Shown piece after piece: positions 23,703 to 31,506 of a stretch of DNA of 47,381 nucleotides. Location: positions 1-47,381 of the forward strand of contig NZ_SSXA01000024.1 of NCBI RefSeq assembly GCF_021698975.1. The letters are read 5' to 3'. Positions within the stretch are counted from its first letter, which is position 1, and each line of letters starts with the position of its first letter. A program made the position numbers and the translations under genes. This stretch comes from Blastococcus sp. KM273128. Its GTDB lineage: Bacteria; Actinomycetota; Actinomycetes; Mycobacteriales; Geodermatophilaceae. The notes beneath the pieces are model-generated. The model made no database searches, was not told the origin of the DNA, and saw only the letters and a program-made list of their open reading frames with translations.

Positions 23703-25145
23703 GTGACGGGCGGGCCGGTGGTCGTGGTGGGCGCCGGTCCCGTGGGGCTCACCGCGGCGCTGCTGCTGGCCCGCCGCGGGCTGGAGGTCCTCGTCCTCGA
23801 GCGGCACGCCGCGCCCTACCCGCTGCCGCGGGCGGTGCACCTCGACGACGAGGTGTTCCGGGCGCTGCAGGCCGCGGGCGTGGCCGACGACGTCGCCGCG
23901 CGCTGCCGGCCGATGGCCGGGCTGCGGCTCCTCGACGGCGGCCACCGGGTGCTCGCCGAGTTCCGCCGGGCCCCGGACGCGGGCGCCCACGGCTGGCCGC
24001 AGGGCTCGTTCGTCCACCAGCCCGACCTGGAGGAGGTGCTGGCGGCCGCCGCGGCGGCGGCGCCCGGCATCGAGGTGCGGCGCGGCTGCGAGGTGACCGG
24101 CCTGGCCCAGGAGCGCGGCGGGATCACCGTGCGGCTGGCCGAGCGGGAGACCGGGGCGGAGCGGTCCGTCCGGGCCGCGGCGGTGCTGGGCTGCGACGGC
24201 GCCAACAGCACGGTGCGGGAGCTGATCGGCGCCCGGATGGTCGACCTCGCCCCCGCCGACCGGTGGCTGGTCGTCGACGCGCGGGCGCGGGCGCCGCTGC
24301 CCGTCTGGCCCGGCGTGCACCAGGTCTGCGACCCGCGCCGGGCGGCCACCTTCATGCCGGTCACCGGCGACCGGTACCGCTGGGAGTTCCGGCTGGGACC
24401 GGGGGAGACCGCCGAGGAGCTCGCGGCCCCGGAGCGGCTGGCCGCCCTGCTCACGCCGGTCACGGGTGCGGCCGACGTCGAGGTGCTGCGGGCGGTGGAG
24501 TACACGTTCCGGGCGCAGGTCGCCGACCGCTGGCGGGACGGGCGGGTGCTGCTGGCGGGCGACGCCGCGCACCTCACCCCGCCGTTCGTCGGCCAGGGGC
24601 TGGGGCTCGGGCTGCGCGACGTCCACCAGCTGGCCTGGAAGCTCGCCGCCGTCCTCCGCGGGGAGGCGCCGGACGCGCTGCTGGACACCTACCGCGCCGA
24701 GCGCGAGCCGCACGCCCGCGAGCTGATCCGGGTGGCCCTGCTGCTCGGGCGGCTGATGACCGGGGGCGGGCGCGGCGGCGCGGCGCTGCGGCGGGTGGTG
24801 CTGGCCGCCGTCCGCCGGATCCCCGCCGTCGCCCAGCTGGCCACCGACAGCCGCACCCCGCCGCTGCGCCGCGGCCCGCTGGTGGCGCGCCGTGGCCGGG
24901 CCGGCCGGCGGCTGGCCGGGACGCTCCTCCCGCAGCCCGACGTGGTCGTCGACGGCGCCGTCCGCCGGCTGGACGACGTCCTCGGCGACGGCTACGTCGA
25001 GATCACCGCGGACCTGCGCATCCGGCGGCCGGACGGGACCACCGTGCCGATCCAGGACCCGACCGGCACGCTCCGGCGCTGGCTGGGGGGTGCCGCGCTG
25101 GTGCGCGTCCGCCCCGACCGCATCGTCCGCTCGGTGCGGGTGTGA
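23703..25145 (+). CDS. FAD-dependent aromatic monooxygenase (MhpA/PheA-like)
   Basis: A 480-residue class A flavoprotein monooxygenase. The FAD-binding Rossmann motif is VVVVGAGPVGLTAALLLARRG near residues 6-26, the DG motif is VLGCDGANSTVREL near 160, and the GD motif is VLLAGDAAHLTPPFVGQG near 283. The C-terminal domain is shortened and ends near WLGGAALVRVRPDRIVRSVRV, as in 3-(3-hydroxyphenyl)propionate hydroxylase relatives. The aromatic substrate cannot be read and no ring-cleavage gene is adjacent. GTG 23703 is leaderless-type with CAGACT six bases upstream. It is divergent from the NDMA-type alcohol dehydrogenase. Confidence 0.88.
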   Translation: MTGGPVVVVGAGPVGLTAALLLARRGLEVLVLERHAAPYPLPRAVHLDDEVFRALQAAGVADDVAARCRPMAGLRLLDGGHRVLAEFRRAPDAGAHGWPQGSFVHQPDLEEVLAAAAAAAPGIEVRRGCEVTGLAQERGGITVRLAERETGAERSVRAAAVLGCDGANSTVRELIGARMVDLAPADRWLVVDARARAPLPVWPGVHQVCDPRRAATFMPVTGDRYRWEFRLGPGETAEELAAPERLAALLTPVTGAADVEVLRAVEYTFRAQVADRWRDGRVLLAGDAAHLTPPFVGQGLGLGLRDVHQLAWKLAAVLRGEAPDALLDTYRAEREPHARELIRVALLLGRLMTGGGRGGAALRRVVLAAVRRIPAVAQLATDSRTPPLRRGPLVARRGRAGRRLAGTLLPQPDVVVDGAVRRLDDVLGDGYVEITADLRIRRPDGTTVPIQDPTGTLRRWLGGAALVRVRPDRIVRSVRV

Positions 25146-25173
25146 GCGCCCGCGCCGGGGTACCGCCCCACCC

Positions 25174-25377
25174 ATGAACATCGACAAGGACCAGATCCTG
25201 CAGCTGCTGCGTTCCCAGGGCGAGGACGGCAAGGCCCAGCAGGCCGACCAGGAGCTGCCCGGTCAGGTCGACACCGAGCGCGACGCCGGCCTGCTGCAGA
25301 AGTTCGGCATCGACCCGATGGACCTGGTCAAGAAGCTCGGCGGCGGGGGAGGGCTGGGCGGCCTGCTCGGCCGCTGA
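25174..25377 (+). CDS. Small hypothetical protein with Gly-rich tail
   Basis: A 67-residue protein starting MNIDKDQILQLLRSQGEDGK, with a helical Gln/Asp-rich middle (AQQADQELPGQVDTERDAG), a KFGIDPMDLVKKLGG segment and a Gly-rich end (GLGGLLGR). There are no Cys residues, no membrane span and no known motif. It begins 28 bp after the monooxygenase stop and could be cotranscribed. Short proteins of this kind recur in Geodermatophilaceae-type genomes; the role is unknown. Confidence 0.65.
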   Translation: MNIDKDQILQLLRSQGEDGKAQQADQELPGQVDTERDAGLLQKFGIDPMDLVKKLGGGGGLGGLLGR

Positions 25378-25384
25378 CGCCCAC

Positions 25385-25418
25385 GGCCGGCCCGGCCTCA
25401 GCCGCGGTCGGGCCGGCC
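25385..25418. terminator. Bidirectional hairpin terminator
   Basis: GGCCGGCCCG (25385-25394) and CGGGCCGGCC (25409-25418) form a perfect 10-bp stem with a 14-nt loop between two convergent genes. The right arm lies inside the last codons of the DUF1707 gene. Confidence 0.6.
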
Positions 25419-25820
25419 GATGCCGATCGCGTAGAGCGCACCCAGCACGGCCCCCGGGGGCACCGCCACGTAGAGCCACCACGGGTGGATGCCGCCCACG
25501 GTGAGCTCGAGGATCCCCCAGACGGCGAGGTTCACCAGGGTCAGGCAGAGCCAGACGGTGGTGAGCACCTTCATCGCGGTGCCGGCGGCGTCGTCGCGGA
25601 ACACCCGCCGCGGACCGGGCGGGGGCGGCAGCGCCGGCAGGTCGGCGGTCACCCGAACCAGCTCGCCGCGGGTGCGGGCGGCCCAGGTGGCCCGGACCCG
25701 CTCGTCGAACTCCGCGAGGTCGAGCTGGCCGGCGTCGTGGGCGCGCTGCAGCCCCGCCGCGACGTCCGCGCGCTCGGCGTCGGAGATGCGGAGGTCCTGG
25801 GACCGGACCGGCTCGCTCAC
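25398..25820 (-). CDS. DUF1707 domain membrane protein
   Basis: A protein of about 140 residues. Residues 5-60 form a DUF1707 domain (RISDAERADVAAGLQRAHDAGQL, then LAEFDERVRATWAARTRGEL), a small SHOCT-like actinobacterial domain found next to membrane segments. Two transmembrane helices follow (LTTVWLCLTLVNLAVWGIL and WLYVAVPPGAVLGALYAIG) with a short basic tail. GTG 25820 is preferred because GAGGA lies at a good distance; ATG 25829 in frame overlaps that ribosome site. It is a single gene after mftD on the same strand, with a 35-bp gap. Function unknown. Confidence 0.82.
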   Translation of the reverse strand: MSEPVRSQDLRISDAERADVAAGLQRAHDAGQLDLAEFDERVRATWAARTRGELVRVTADLPALPPPPGPRRVFRDDAAGTAMKVLTTVWLCLTLVNLAVWGILELTVGGIHPWWLYVAVPPGAVLGALYAIGIGRPDRG

Positions 25821-25855
25821 GCGGGCCATCCTCGCAGGGGGACCGGCTCCGCGGA

Positions 25856-27088
25856 TCAGGCCTCGCGGCGGCGGCGCGCCGGGGAGGTGGCCAGCAGCGC
25901 GTTCTCCACCGCCGTGTCGCCGAGCGCCCGCTCGAAGCCGGGCGGGACGACGAGGTCGTCGCGGCTGAGGTCCGCGACGTCGGACCGCCCCAGGCCGACC
26001 ATGGCCGCGCCCAGCCCGTCCCGCAGCAGGTCCAGCACGTTCTCCACGCCGGCCTGGCCGTTGGCCGCGAGCCCCCACAGGTACGCCCGGCCGATCATGA
26101 CCGCCTTCGCGCCCAGGGCCAGCGCCTTGGCGACGTCGCCACCGCGCCGGATGCCGCCGTCGAGCAGCACCTCGATCTGGTCGCCCACGGCCTCGGCCAC
26201 CGCGGGGAGCGCCCGCACCGAGGCAGGCGTCCCGTCGAGGTTGTTGCCGCCGTGGTTGGAGACCGAGATGGCGGTGACGCCGGCGTCGACGGCGCGCTTG
26301 GCGTCGTCGACCCGCATGACGCCCTTGAGCATGAACGGGCCGTCCCACTGCTCGCGCAGCCAGGCGACGTCCTCCCAGGTGGGCATCGGCGACTGCTGCC
26401 ACATGCCGTAGGCGCCGAAGAAGGTCGGCGCCGGATCGCCCGGGGTGGCCACCATGTTGGGCACCGTCAGGTCGGGGAGCTTGCGGGTGCGGGCGAAGTC
26501 GAGCAGCCAGCGCGGCTTGAGGGCCACCTGCGGCGCGTACCGGCGCACCGCCTCGAGGTCGATCTTCTCCGGGATGAACGGGCTGCCCCAGTCGCGGCCG
26601 TAGGCGAACGACCAGTCCAGCGTGGCGATCAGGCCGACGGCGCCGGCCTTCCGCGCCCGCTCCATGCGGGCGAGCATCTCCTCGCGGGTGCCCACCCAGT
26701 ACACCTGGAAGAAGGTCTGCGGGTTGGCCGCCGTGACCTCCTCGATCGGCTTGCTGGCGAACGAGGAGAGCCCCATCGCCACCCCCCGGGCGGCGGCGGC
26801 GCGGGCGACGGCGACCTCGCCGTCGGGGTGCACGGCCTGCACGCCGGTCGGGCTGATCAGCACCGGCATCGACACCTGCTGGCCCATGACCGTGACGGCG
26901 GTGTTGCGCTCGTTGGCCAGCCCGGCGGTGTGCGGGGAGAAGCCGAGCTCGGCGAAGGCGGCGAGGTTGTCCTCGAGGGTCAGCCCGCGCTCGGAGCCCG
27001 CGACCAGCGCGCCGTAGACGCCCTTGGGCAGCCGCCGCTTCGCCCGGCGCTGGGCCTCGGCGACCGACTCGAACCACGCGCTGGCCAT
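25856..27088 (-). CDS. mftD: MftD, pre-mycofactocin synthase (FMN-dependent)
   Basis: A 410-residue enzyme of the L-lactate dehydrogenase/glycolate oxidase family that oxidatively deaminates the peptide-derived intermediate AHDP to pre-mycofactocin, creating the redox-active dicarbonyl. FMN-site and catalytic segments are PVLISPTGVQAVHPDGE, FQVYWVGTREEM, ATLDWSFAYG, MLKGVMRVDDAKRAVDAG, SVSNHGGNNLDGT with the base histidine, and EVLLDGGIRRGGDVAKAL. The match to MftD rather than lactate dehydrogenase is supported by the neighbouring mft genes. ATG 27088 has AAGGAGAG upstream. It has its own promoter region carrying a 15-bp palindrome (27145-27159). Confidence 0.95.
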   Translation of the reverse strand: MASAWFESVAEAQRRAKRRLPKGVYGALVAGSERGLTLEDNLAAFAELGFSPHTAGLANERNTAVTVMGQQVSMPVLISPTGVQAVHPDGEVAVARAAAARGVAMGLSSFASKPIEEVTAANPQTFFQVYWVGTREEMLARMERARKAGAVGLIATLDWSFAYGRDWGSPFIPEKIDLEAVRRYAPQVALKPRWLLDFARTRKLPDLTVPNMVATPGDPAPTFFGAYGMWQQSPMPTWEDVAWLREQWDGPFMLKGVMRVDDAKRAVDAGVTAISVSNHGGNNLDGTPASVRALPAVAEAVGDQIEVLLDGGIRRGGDVAKALALGAKAVMIGRAYLWGLAANGQAGVENVLDLLRDGLGAAMVGLGRSDVADLSRDDLVVPPGFERALGDTAVENALLATSPARRRREA

Positions 27089-27144
27089 GGGGCTCTCCTT
27101 CGTCCGGCCCGGTCGACCGGGCGGTGGGCCGGCGCGGCGGCCGG

Positions 27145-27159
27145 TGGCACTGAGTGCCA
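27145..27159. promoter_or_regulatory. Candidate MftR operator (mftD copy)
   Basis: TGGCACT-G-AGTGCCA is a perfect 15-bp palindrome 57 bp before the mftD ATG. On the minus strand a -10-like TAGCCT (27164-27159) abuts it, so the transcription start should fall inside the palindrome, a classic repression position. It shares GGCAC-N3-GTG(C/T)C with the mftA and alcohol dehydrogenase sites. Confidence 0.6.
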
Positions 27160-27208
27160 GGCTAGCGCCGAAGATGAGACGGCGGCCACACCGGGTCGCC
27201 CGCGGGGG

Positions 27209-27805
27209 TCAGCCGCGCAGGCCGGGGAAGCCGGCCGCGATCTCGCCGAACGCCAGGTGCAGGTGCCCGGTCAGAGGCGTGCCCGGCTCGGCGAGCCACG
27301 TCTCGAACGCCGTCGTCGCGGCGGCGCGGGTGCTCGCCGCGACCAGCCGCGGCAGCAGCCCCGTGGGCGCTCCGCCGGTCCGCGCCGCGACGTGCCGGGC
27401 GACCACCCGGTCGACCTCGGCGAAGCGCAGCTGGCTGTGCGCGAGGAGGGCCGGCTCGGCGAGGATCAGCCGCATGCGCTCCCGCAGCAGCGGCAGCTCG
27501 GCGTCCGGGTAGTCGTTCACCTCGACGTAGGCGGCGCAGACCGAGGTGAGCACCGGCTGCGCCGGGTCGGCGTCGGCGAGCAGCCGCTCGAGCCGCGCGA
27601 CGTGCCCGGCGAAGTCGCCCCAGACGGCGTCGGCCTTGGTGGGGAAGTAGCGGAAGAAGGTCCGGCGGCTGATGCCCGCGGAGTCGGCGACCTCGTCGCT
27701 GGTCACCCGCTCGAACCCGCGGGTGGTGAACAGGTCGAGCGCCGCGCGCTCCGCCCGGGCGCGCCCGTCCGGGACGGCCGCGACCGCCGCCCTCGTCTCC
27801 GCCAC
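27209..27805 (-). CDS. mftR: MftR, TetR-family mycofactocin regulator
   Basis: A 198-residue TetR regulator. The helix-turn-helix occupies about residues 15-60 (RAALDLFTTRGFERVTSDEVA, DSAGISRRTFFRYFPTKADAV). The C-terminal ligand domain is helical (PLLRERMRLILAEPALLAHSQLRF). TetR proteins beside mftA are MftR; in mycobacteria they are reported to repress the mft genes and respond to acyl-CoA. GTG 27805 is chosen because CACAAT on the minus strand stands six bases upstream and the family start lies there. It is divergent from mftABC, and the 117-bp gap holds one operator-like palindrome. mftD follows downstream on the same strand. Confidence 0.9.
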   Translation of the reverse strand: MAETRAAVAAVPDGRARAERAALDLFTTRGFERVTSDEVADSAGISRRTFFRYFPTKADAVWGDFAGHVARLERLLADADPAQPVLTSVCAAYVEVNDYPDAELPLLRERMRLILAEPALLAHSQLRFAEVDRVVARHVAARTGGAPTGLLPRLVAASTRAAATTAFETWLAEPGTPLTGHLHLAFGEIAAGFPGLRG

Positions 27806-27863
27806 GCCGGCATTGTGCCCGCCGGCCGGCCCCCGCGGACCCGGCCGACCCCGGTGTTGCTCC

Positions 27864-27885
27864 TGGCACCGGGTGTCACTAACGT
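27864..27885 (+). promoter_or_regulatory. mftA promoter with candidate MftR operator
   Basis: TGGCACC-G-GGTGTCA (27864-27878) is a near-perfect palindrome (6 of 7 pairs) and is followed at once by the -10-like TAACGT (27880-27885). The operator thus fills the spacer between -35 and -10 of the mftABC promoter, 45 bp before the mftA ATG. It matches 12 of 15 positions of the mftD copy. Confidence 0.6.
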
Positions 27886-27922
27886 CCGGCCCGTCCATGT
27901 GACCGCGTTCACGGAGGCCGAC

Positions 27923-28057
27923 ATGCCCGAGACCACCCCCGCCGACGTCCCCGCTGTGGAGTTCCGGGCGCCCGAGGCCCCCGCGACCGAGGAGGCCCTC
28001 GTCGAGGAGTCGCTGGTCGAGGAGGTCTCCATCGACGGCATGTGCGGCGTCTACTGA
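27923..28057 (+). CDS. mftA: MftA, mycofactocin precursor peptide
   Basis: A 44-residue ribosomally made precursor. The acidic leader (EEALVEESLVEEVS) is bound by MftB, and the C-terminus is the invariant core IDGMCGVY, whose last Val-Tyr pair is decarboxylated and crosslinked by MftC, released by MftE and turned into mycofactocin. GGAGG lies six bases before ATG 27923. It is the first gene of mftABC, with mftB following after 13 bp. Small size makes it easy to miss, but the core motif is diagnostic. Confidence 0.97.
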   Translation: MPETTPADVPAVEFRAPEAPATEEALVEESLVEEVSIDGMCGVY

Positions 28058-28070
28058 GCCGCCGCCCCCG

Positions 28071-28376
28071 ATGACCGCCCCGGCCGGGCCCGCGGTGACG
28101 GCCGACTTCGACCCGGCGCTGCCCTGGCAGAAGGCCCGCTCGGTCGCGTTGCGGCCGGAGCCGTTCGGCGCGCTGGTCTACCACTTCGGCAACCGCAAGC
28201 TGTCCTTCCTGAAGTCGAAGCAGCTGGTGGCGGTGGTGGAGGCGCTGGCCGACCACCCCAGCGCCGAGGCCGCGCTCGACGCGTGCGGCGTGACCGAGGC
28301 CCAGCGCGGCGCCTACGTGAAGGCGCTGGCTGACCTGGCCCGCTCGCAGATGATCACCCCCCGGGAGCCCGAGTGA
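28071..28376 (+). CDS. mftB: MftB, mycofactocin peptide chaperone (RRE)
   Basis: A 101-residue RiPP recognition element that binds the MftA leader and presents it to the radical SAM enzyme MftC. Family features include VALRPEPFGALVYHFGNRKLSFLKS near residues 24-48 and LVAVVEALADHPSAEAAL, with a late ALADLARSQMI. ATG 28071 lies 13 bp after mftA, and the stop overlaps the mftC start by four bases, so the three genes are translated together in the needed order. Confidence 0.95.
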   Translation: MTAPAGPAVTADFDPALPWQKARSVALRPEPFGALVYHFGNRKLSFLKSKQLVAVVEALADHPSAEAALDACGVTEAQRGAYVKALADLARSQMITPREPE

Positions 28377-29599
28377 CCGCCGTCCTTCCTGCGAAGCCCC
28401 AGCGCCCCACCGGCGGGCGGCTGGTCGACCAGTTCGAGTACGGGCTGGACGCGCCGATCTGCCTGACCTGGGAGCTCACCTACGCCTGCAACCTGGCCTG
28501 CGTGCACTGCCTGTCGTCGTCCGGACGGCGGGACCCGCGGGAGCTCTCGACCGCCGAGGCCGAGGCGGTCATCGACGAGCTGCAGCGGATGCAGGTCTTC
28601 TACGTCAACGTCGGCGGCGGCGAGCCGACGGTGCGGCCGGACTTCTGGCACCTGCTCGACTACGCCATCGGCCACGACGTCGGCGTCAAGTTCTCCACCA
28701 ACGGCGTGAAGCTGGACAAGGCGCGCGCCGCGCAGCTGGCGGCGACCGACTACGTCGACGTGCAGATCTCCCTGGACGGCGCCACCGCCGAGGTCAACGA
28801 CCGGGTCCGCGGCACCGGGTCGTTCGCCACCGCCACCCGGGCGCTGGAGAACCTGGCCGAGGCCGGGATGAAGGACTTCAAGGTCTCGGTCGTGGTCACC
28901 CGGGAGAACGCCGGGCAGCTCGACGAGTTCAAGGCGCTCACCGACCGCTACGGCGCCCAGCTGCGGATCACCCGGCTGCGCCCCTCGGGCCGCGGCGCGG
29001 ACGTCTGGGACCAGCTGCACCCCACCCAGGCCCAGCAGCGCGAGCTGTACTCCTGGCTGCTCGCCAACGGGGAGCAGGTGCTCACCGGCGACTCGTTCTT
29101 CCACCTGTCGGCGTTCGGCGAGGCGCTGCCAGGGCTCAACCTCTGCGGCGCCGGCCGCGTGGTGTGCCTGATCGACCCGGTGGGCGACGTCTACGCCTGC
29201 CCGTTCGCCATCCACGAGAACTTCCTCGCCGGCAACGTGCGCGACGAGGGCGGCTTCCAGCGGGTCTGGCAGACCTCCGACCTGTTCCAGGAGCTGCGCA
29301 GCCCGCAGACCGGTGGCGCGTGCACCAGGTGCGCCCACTTCGACGCCTGTCGCGGCGGCTGCATGGCGGCGAAGTTCTTCACCGGCCTGCCGCTGGACGG
29401 CCCCGACCCGGAGTGCGTGCAGGGCTACGGGGAGACGGCGCTGGCCGCCCGCGACGCCGCGACGGTGATGCCGCGCAGCCACCTGGACCACTCGCACACC
29501 GGCCCGGTGCGCGGCCAGCCCACCCTGCTGGGCATGCCCGCCCTGCCGCCGGCGAAGGCCTGCGACGAGTCGCCGCTGGCGGGCCTCGACCTCCGCTGA
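28373..29599 (+). CDS. mftC: MftC, mycofactocin radical SAM maturase
   Basis: A 408-residue SPASM-type radical SAM enzyme that decarboxylates the C-terminal Tyr of MftA and then forms the Val-Tyr carbon-carbon link. The SAM-cluster motif is Cys39-x3-Cys43-x2-Cys46 in TYACNLACVHC. The SAM-binding VGGGEPTVRPDFW follows. Auxiliary-cluster cysteines appear in NLCGAGRVVCLIDPVGD, YACPF and GACTRCAHFDACRGGCMAAKFF, with a final Cys near PDPECVQGYG. The C-terminal 45 residues after the SPASM region are His/Pro-rich and not conserved-looking. GTG 28373 overlaps the mftB stop. Hairpins follow the stop. Confidence 0.96.
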   Translation: MTAVLPAKPQRPTGGRLVDQFEYGLDAPICLTWELTYACNLACVHCLSSSGRRDPRELSTAEAEAVIDELQRMQVFYVNVGGGEPTVRPDFWHLLDYAIGHDVGVKFSTNGVKLDKARAAQLAATDYVDVQISLDGATAEVNDRVRGTGSFATATRALENLAEAGMKDFKVSVVVTRENAGQLDEFKALTDRYGAQLRITRLRPSGRGADVWDQLHPTQAQQRELYSWLLANGEQVLTGDSFFHLSAFGEALPGLNLCGAGRVVCLIDPVGDVYACPFAIHENFLAGNVRDEGGFQRVWQTSDLFQELRSPQTGGACTRCAHFDACRGGCMAAKFFTGLPLDGPDPECVQGYGETALAARDAATVMPRSHLDHSHTGPVRGQPTLLGMPALPPAKACDESPLAGLDLR

Positions 29600-29604
29600 C
29601 CCCA

Positions 29605-29648
29605 CCCCCTCGGAGGGGGGAGCCTGCCCGGCCGCTCCAGCGCCGGGC
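29605..29648 (+). terminator. Tandem hairpins after mftC
   Basis: CCCCCT-CGG-AGGGGG (29605-29619) is followed by GCCCGGC (29626-29632) pairing with GCCGGGC (29642-29648) over a 9-nt loop. They fill the 71-bp gap before the GGDEF-EAL gene and probably end or attenuate the mftABC transcript. Confidence 0.55.
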
Positions 29649-29670
29649 GGGCCGTGCCGATGCCTGCGAG

Positions 29671-31506
29671 GTGATCAACGCACCGCGTGCCCGCCTGCTC
29701 CGGCTGCTGCCCCAGGGCCGTCTCCTGCCCGAGCCGGTGTGGCAGCGGCGGCACCGCGCGATCGTCCGGTTGTGCCTCGCGGTGGCGGGCGTGCTGGTGC
29801 TGCTCTCCTGGTCCTGGGGCCACGGGCAGCCGGCCGCCGTGGCCGTGCTGCTCGCCGTCGCCGGGCCGCTGGCCGTCGAACTCGTGCCCACCGCCGGGCG
29901 GACGGCGCGCACGGCGGCGACGACGGTCAGCCTGCTGGCCGCCTGCGTCGCGCTGGTGCACCTGTGGGGCGGCGTCACCGAGTCGCACTTCGCCTTCTTC
30001 GTCATGGTCGGCGTCGTCTCGCTGTACCAGGACTGGGTCCCCTACGGTCTGGCGCTCGTCGTCGTGGGCGCCCACCACGGGCTGGTCGGCACGCTGTTCC
30101 CGCACGAGGTGTTCGGCCACCACGGCGCCGGCGACCCGTGGCTGTGGGCCGCGGTGCACGCCGCGTTCGTGCTCGCGGCGAGCGCGGCCCACCTGGCCGC
30201 GTGGCGGCTCAACGAGGACCAGGTGCTCAGCGACCCGCTCACCGGGCTGGCCAACCGCACGCTGCTCGAGGACATCACCCACCGGGTGCTCCAGCGCGGT
30301 GGCGCCCTGAGCGTGCTCTTCATCGACCTCGACGACTTCAAGGACGTCAACGACAGCCGGGGCCACGCCGCCGGCGACGTGCTGCTGCAGACCGTCGCCG
30401 AGCGGCTGCGCGACTGCGTCCGGCCCGAGGACCTCGTGGCCCGGCTCGGCGGCGACGAGTTCGCCGTCGTCGTCCACGGCGGGGAGGACGTCGCCCGGGC
30501 CGTCGGCGAGCGGGTGCTGCTCTCCTTCGCCCTCCCCGTCCCGCTGGACCACGGCGCCACCACGGTGCACGGCAGCATCGGGATCGCCACCGCCACCGCC
30601 TCGGTCACCGCCGCCGACCGGCCGGACGCCGCGACGCTGCTGCACCGGGCGGACCTGGCGATGTACCTGGCCAAGGCCCAGGGCAAGAACCGGCTGGTGG
30701 TCTACGCGACCGGCATGGGGGACGCCGCGCACCGCCGCGCCGCCCTGCAGCAGGACCTCGCCGGCGCGATCGCCGCCGGGCAGCTGGCGGTCCACTACCA
30801 GCCCACGATCGCGCTCGCCGACGGCCGCACCACCGGGTTCGAGGCGCTGGTGCGCTGGCACCACCCCGAGCACGGCACCGTCCCGCCCGCGGAGTTCATC
30901 CCGCTGGCCGAGGAGTCGGGCGCGGTCGTGGAGATCGGCCGCTGGGTGCTCCGGCAGGCCGTCCGGCAGGGGGCCGCGTGGTCGGCCGAGCACGGGGCCC
31001 CGCTGCGCATGGCGGTCAACCTCTCCCCGCGCCAGCTCGCCGACACCGACGTCCGCGCCGACGTGGCGGCGGCCCTGGCCGAGAGCGGGTTCCCGGCGGA
31101 GCAGCTCACCCTCGAGGTCACCGAGGGGATGCTCGTCCGCGACGTGGACCGCACCGTCGGCCAGCTGGAGAGCCTGCGGGCCCTGGGCGTGCGCATCGCG
31201 ATCGACGACTTCGGCACCGGCTTCTCGGGGCTGTCCTACCTGCGCCGGCTGCCGGCCGACGCCCTGAAGATCGACCGCAGCTTCATCAACGACCTGCCCA
31301 CCGGCGGGGCGGCGACCACGCTGGTCAGCTCGATCGTCGAGCTCGCGCGCAGCCTGGGCCTCGACGTCGTCGCCGAGGGTGTGGAGACCGAGGAGCAGCG
31401 GCTGGTGCTGCGGGCAATGGAGTGCGGCTCGGCCCAGGGCTACTTCTTCGCGCGGCCGGAGCCGGCCGAGCGCGCGGGCGCCCGGCTCGGCGTGCCGGCG
31501 TCCTAG
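29671..31506 (+). CDS. Membrane-bound GGDEF-EAL cyclic-di-GMP protein
   Basis: A 611-residue bifunctional signalling protein. Residues about 28-190 contain five to six membrane spans (IVRLCLAVAGVLVLLSW, VAVLLAVAGPLAVELV, TVSLLAACVALVHLW, FAFFVMVGVVSLYQ and later ones). The GGDEF domain has an intact GGDEF (260-264) and a product-inhibition site RPED five residues before it, so cyclase activity is plausible. The EAL domain has EALVRW (391-396) and DDFGTGFS (near 512), so phosphodiesterase activity is also plausible. GTG 29671 precedes the first span; the ribosome site is weak. It follows mftC in the same direction but behind hairpins. Its stop shares the bases CTAG with the stop of the convergent PPOX gene. 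Confidence 0.92.
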   Translation: MINAPRARLLRLLPQGRLLPEPVWQRRHRAIVRLCLAVAGVLVLLSWSWGHGQPAAVAVLLAVAGPLAVELVPTAGRTARTAATTVSLLAACVALVHLWGGVTESHFAFFVMVGVVSLYQDWVPYGLALVVVGAHHGLVGTLFPHEVFGHHGAGDPWLWAAVHAAFVLAASAAHLAAWRLNEDQVLSDPLTGLANRTLLEDITHRVLQRGGALSVLFIDLDDFKDVNDSRGHAAGDVLLQTVAERLRDCVRPEDLVARLGGDEFAVVVHGGEDVARAVGERVLLSFALPVPLDHGATTVHGSIGIATATASVTAADRPDAATLLHRADLAMYLAKAQGKNRLVVYATGMGDAAHRRAALQQDLAGAIAAGQLAVHYQPTIALADGRTTGFEALVRWHHPEHGTVPPAEFIPLAEESGAVVEIGRWVLRQAVRQGAAWSAEHGAPLRMAVNLSPRQLADTDVRADVAAALAESGFPAEQLTLEVTEGMLVRDVDRTVGQLESLRALGVRIAIDDFGTGFSGLSYLRRLPADALKIDRSFINDLPTGGAATTLVSSIVELARSLGLDVVAEGVETEEQRLVLRAMECGSAQGYFFARPEPAERAGARLGVPAS

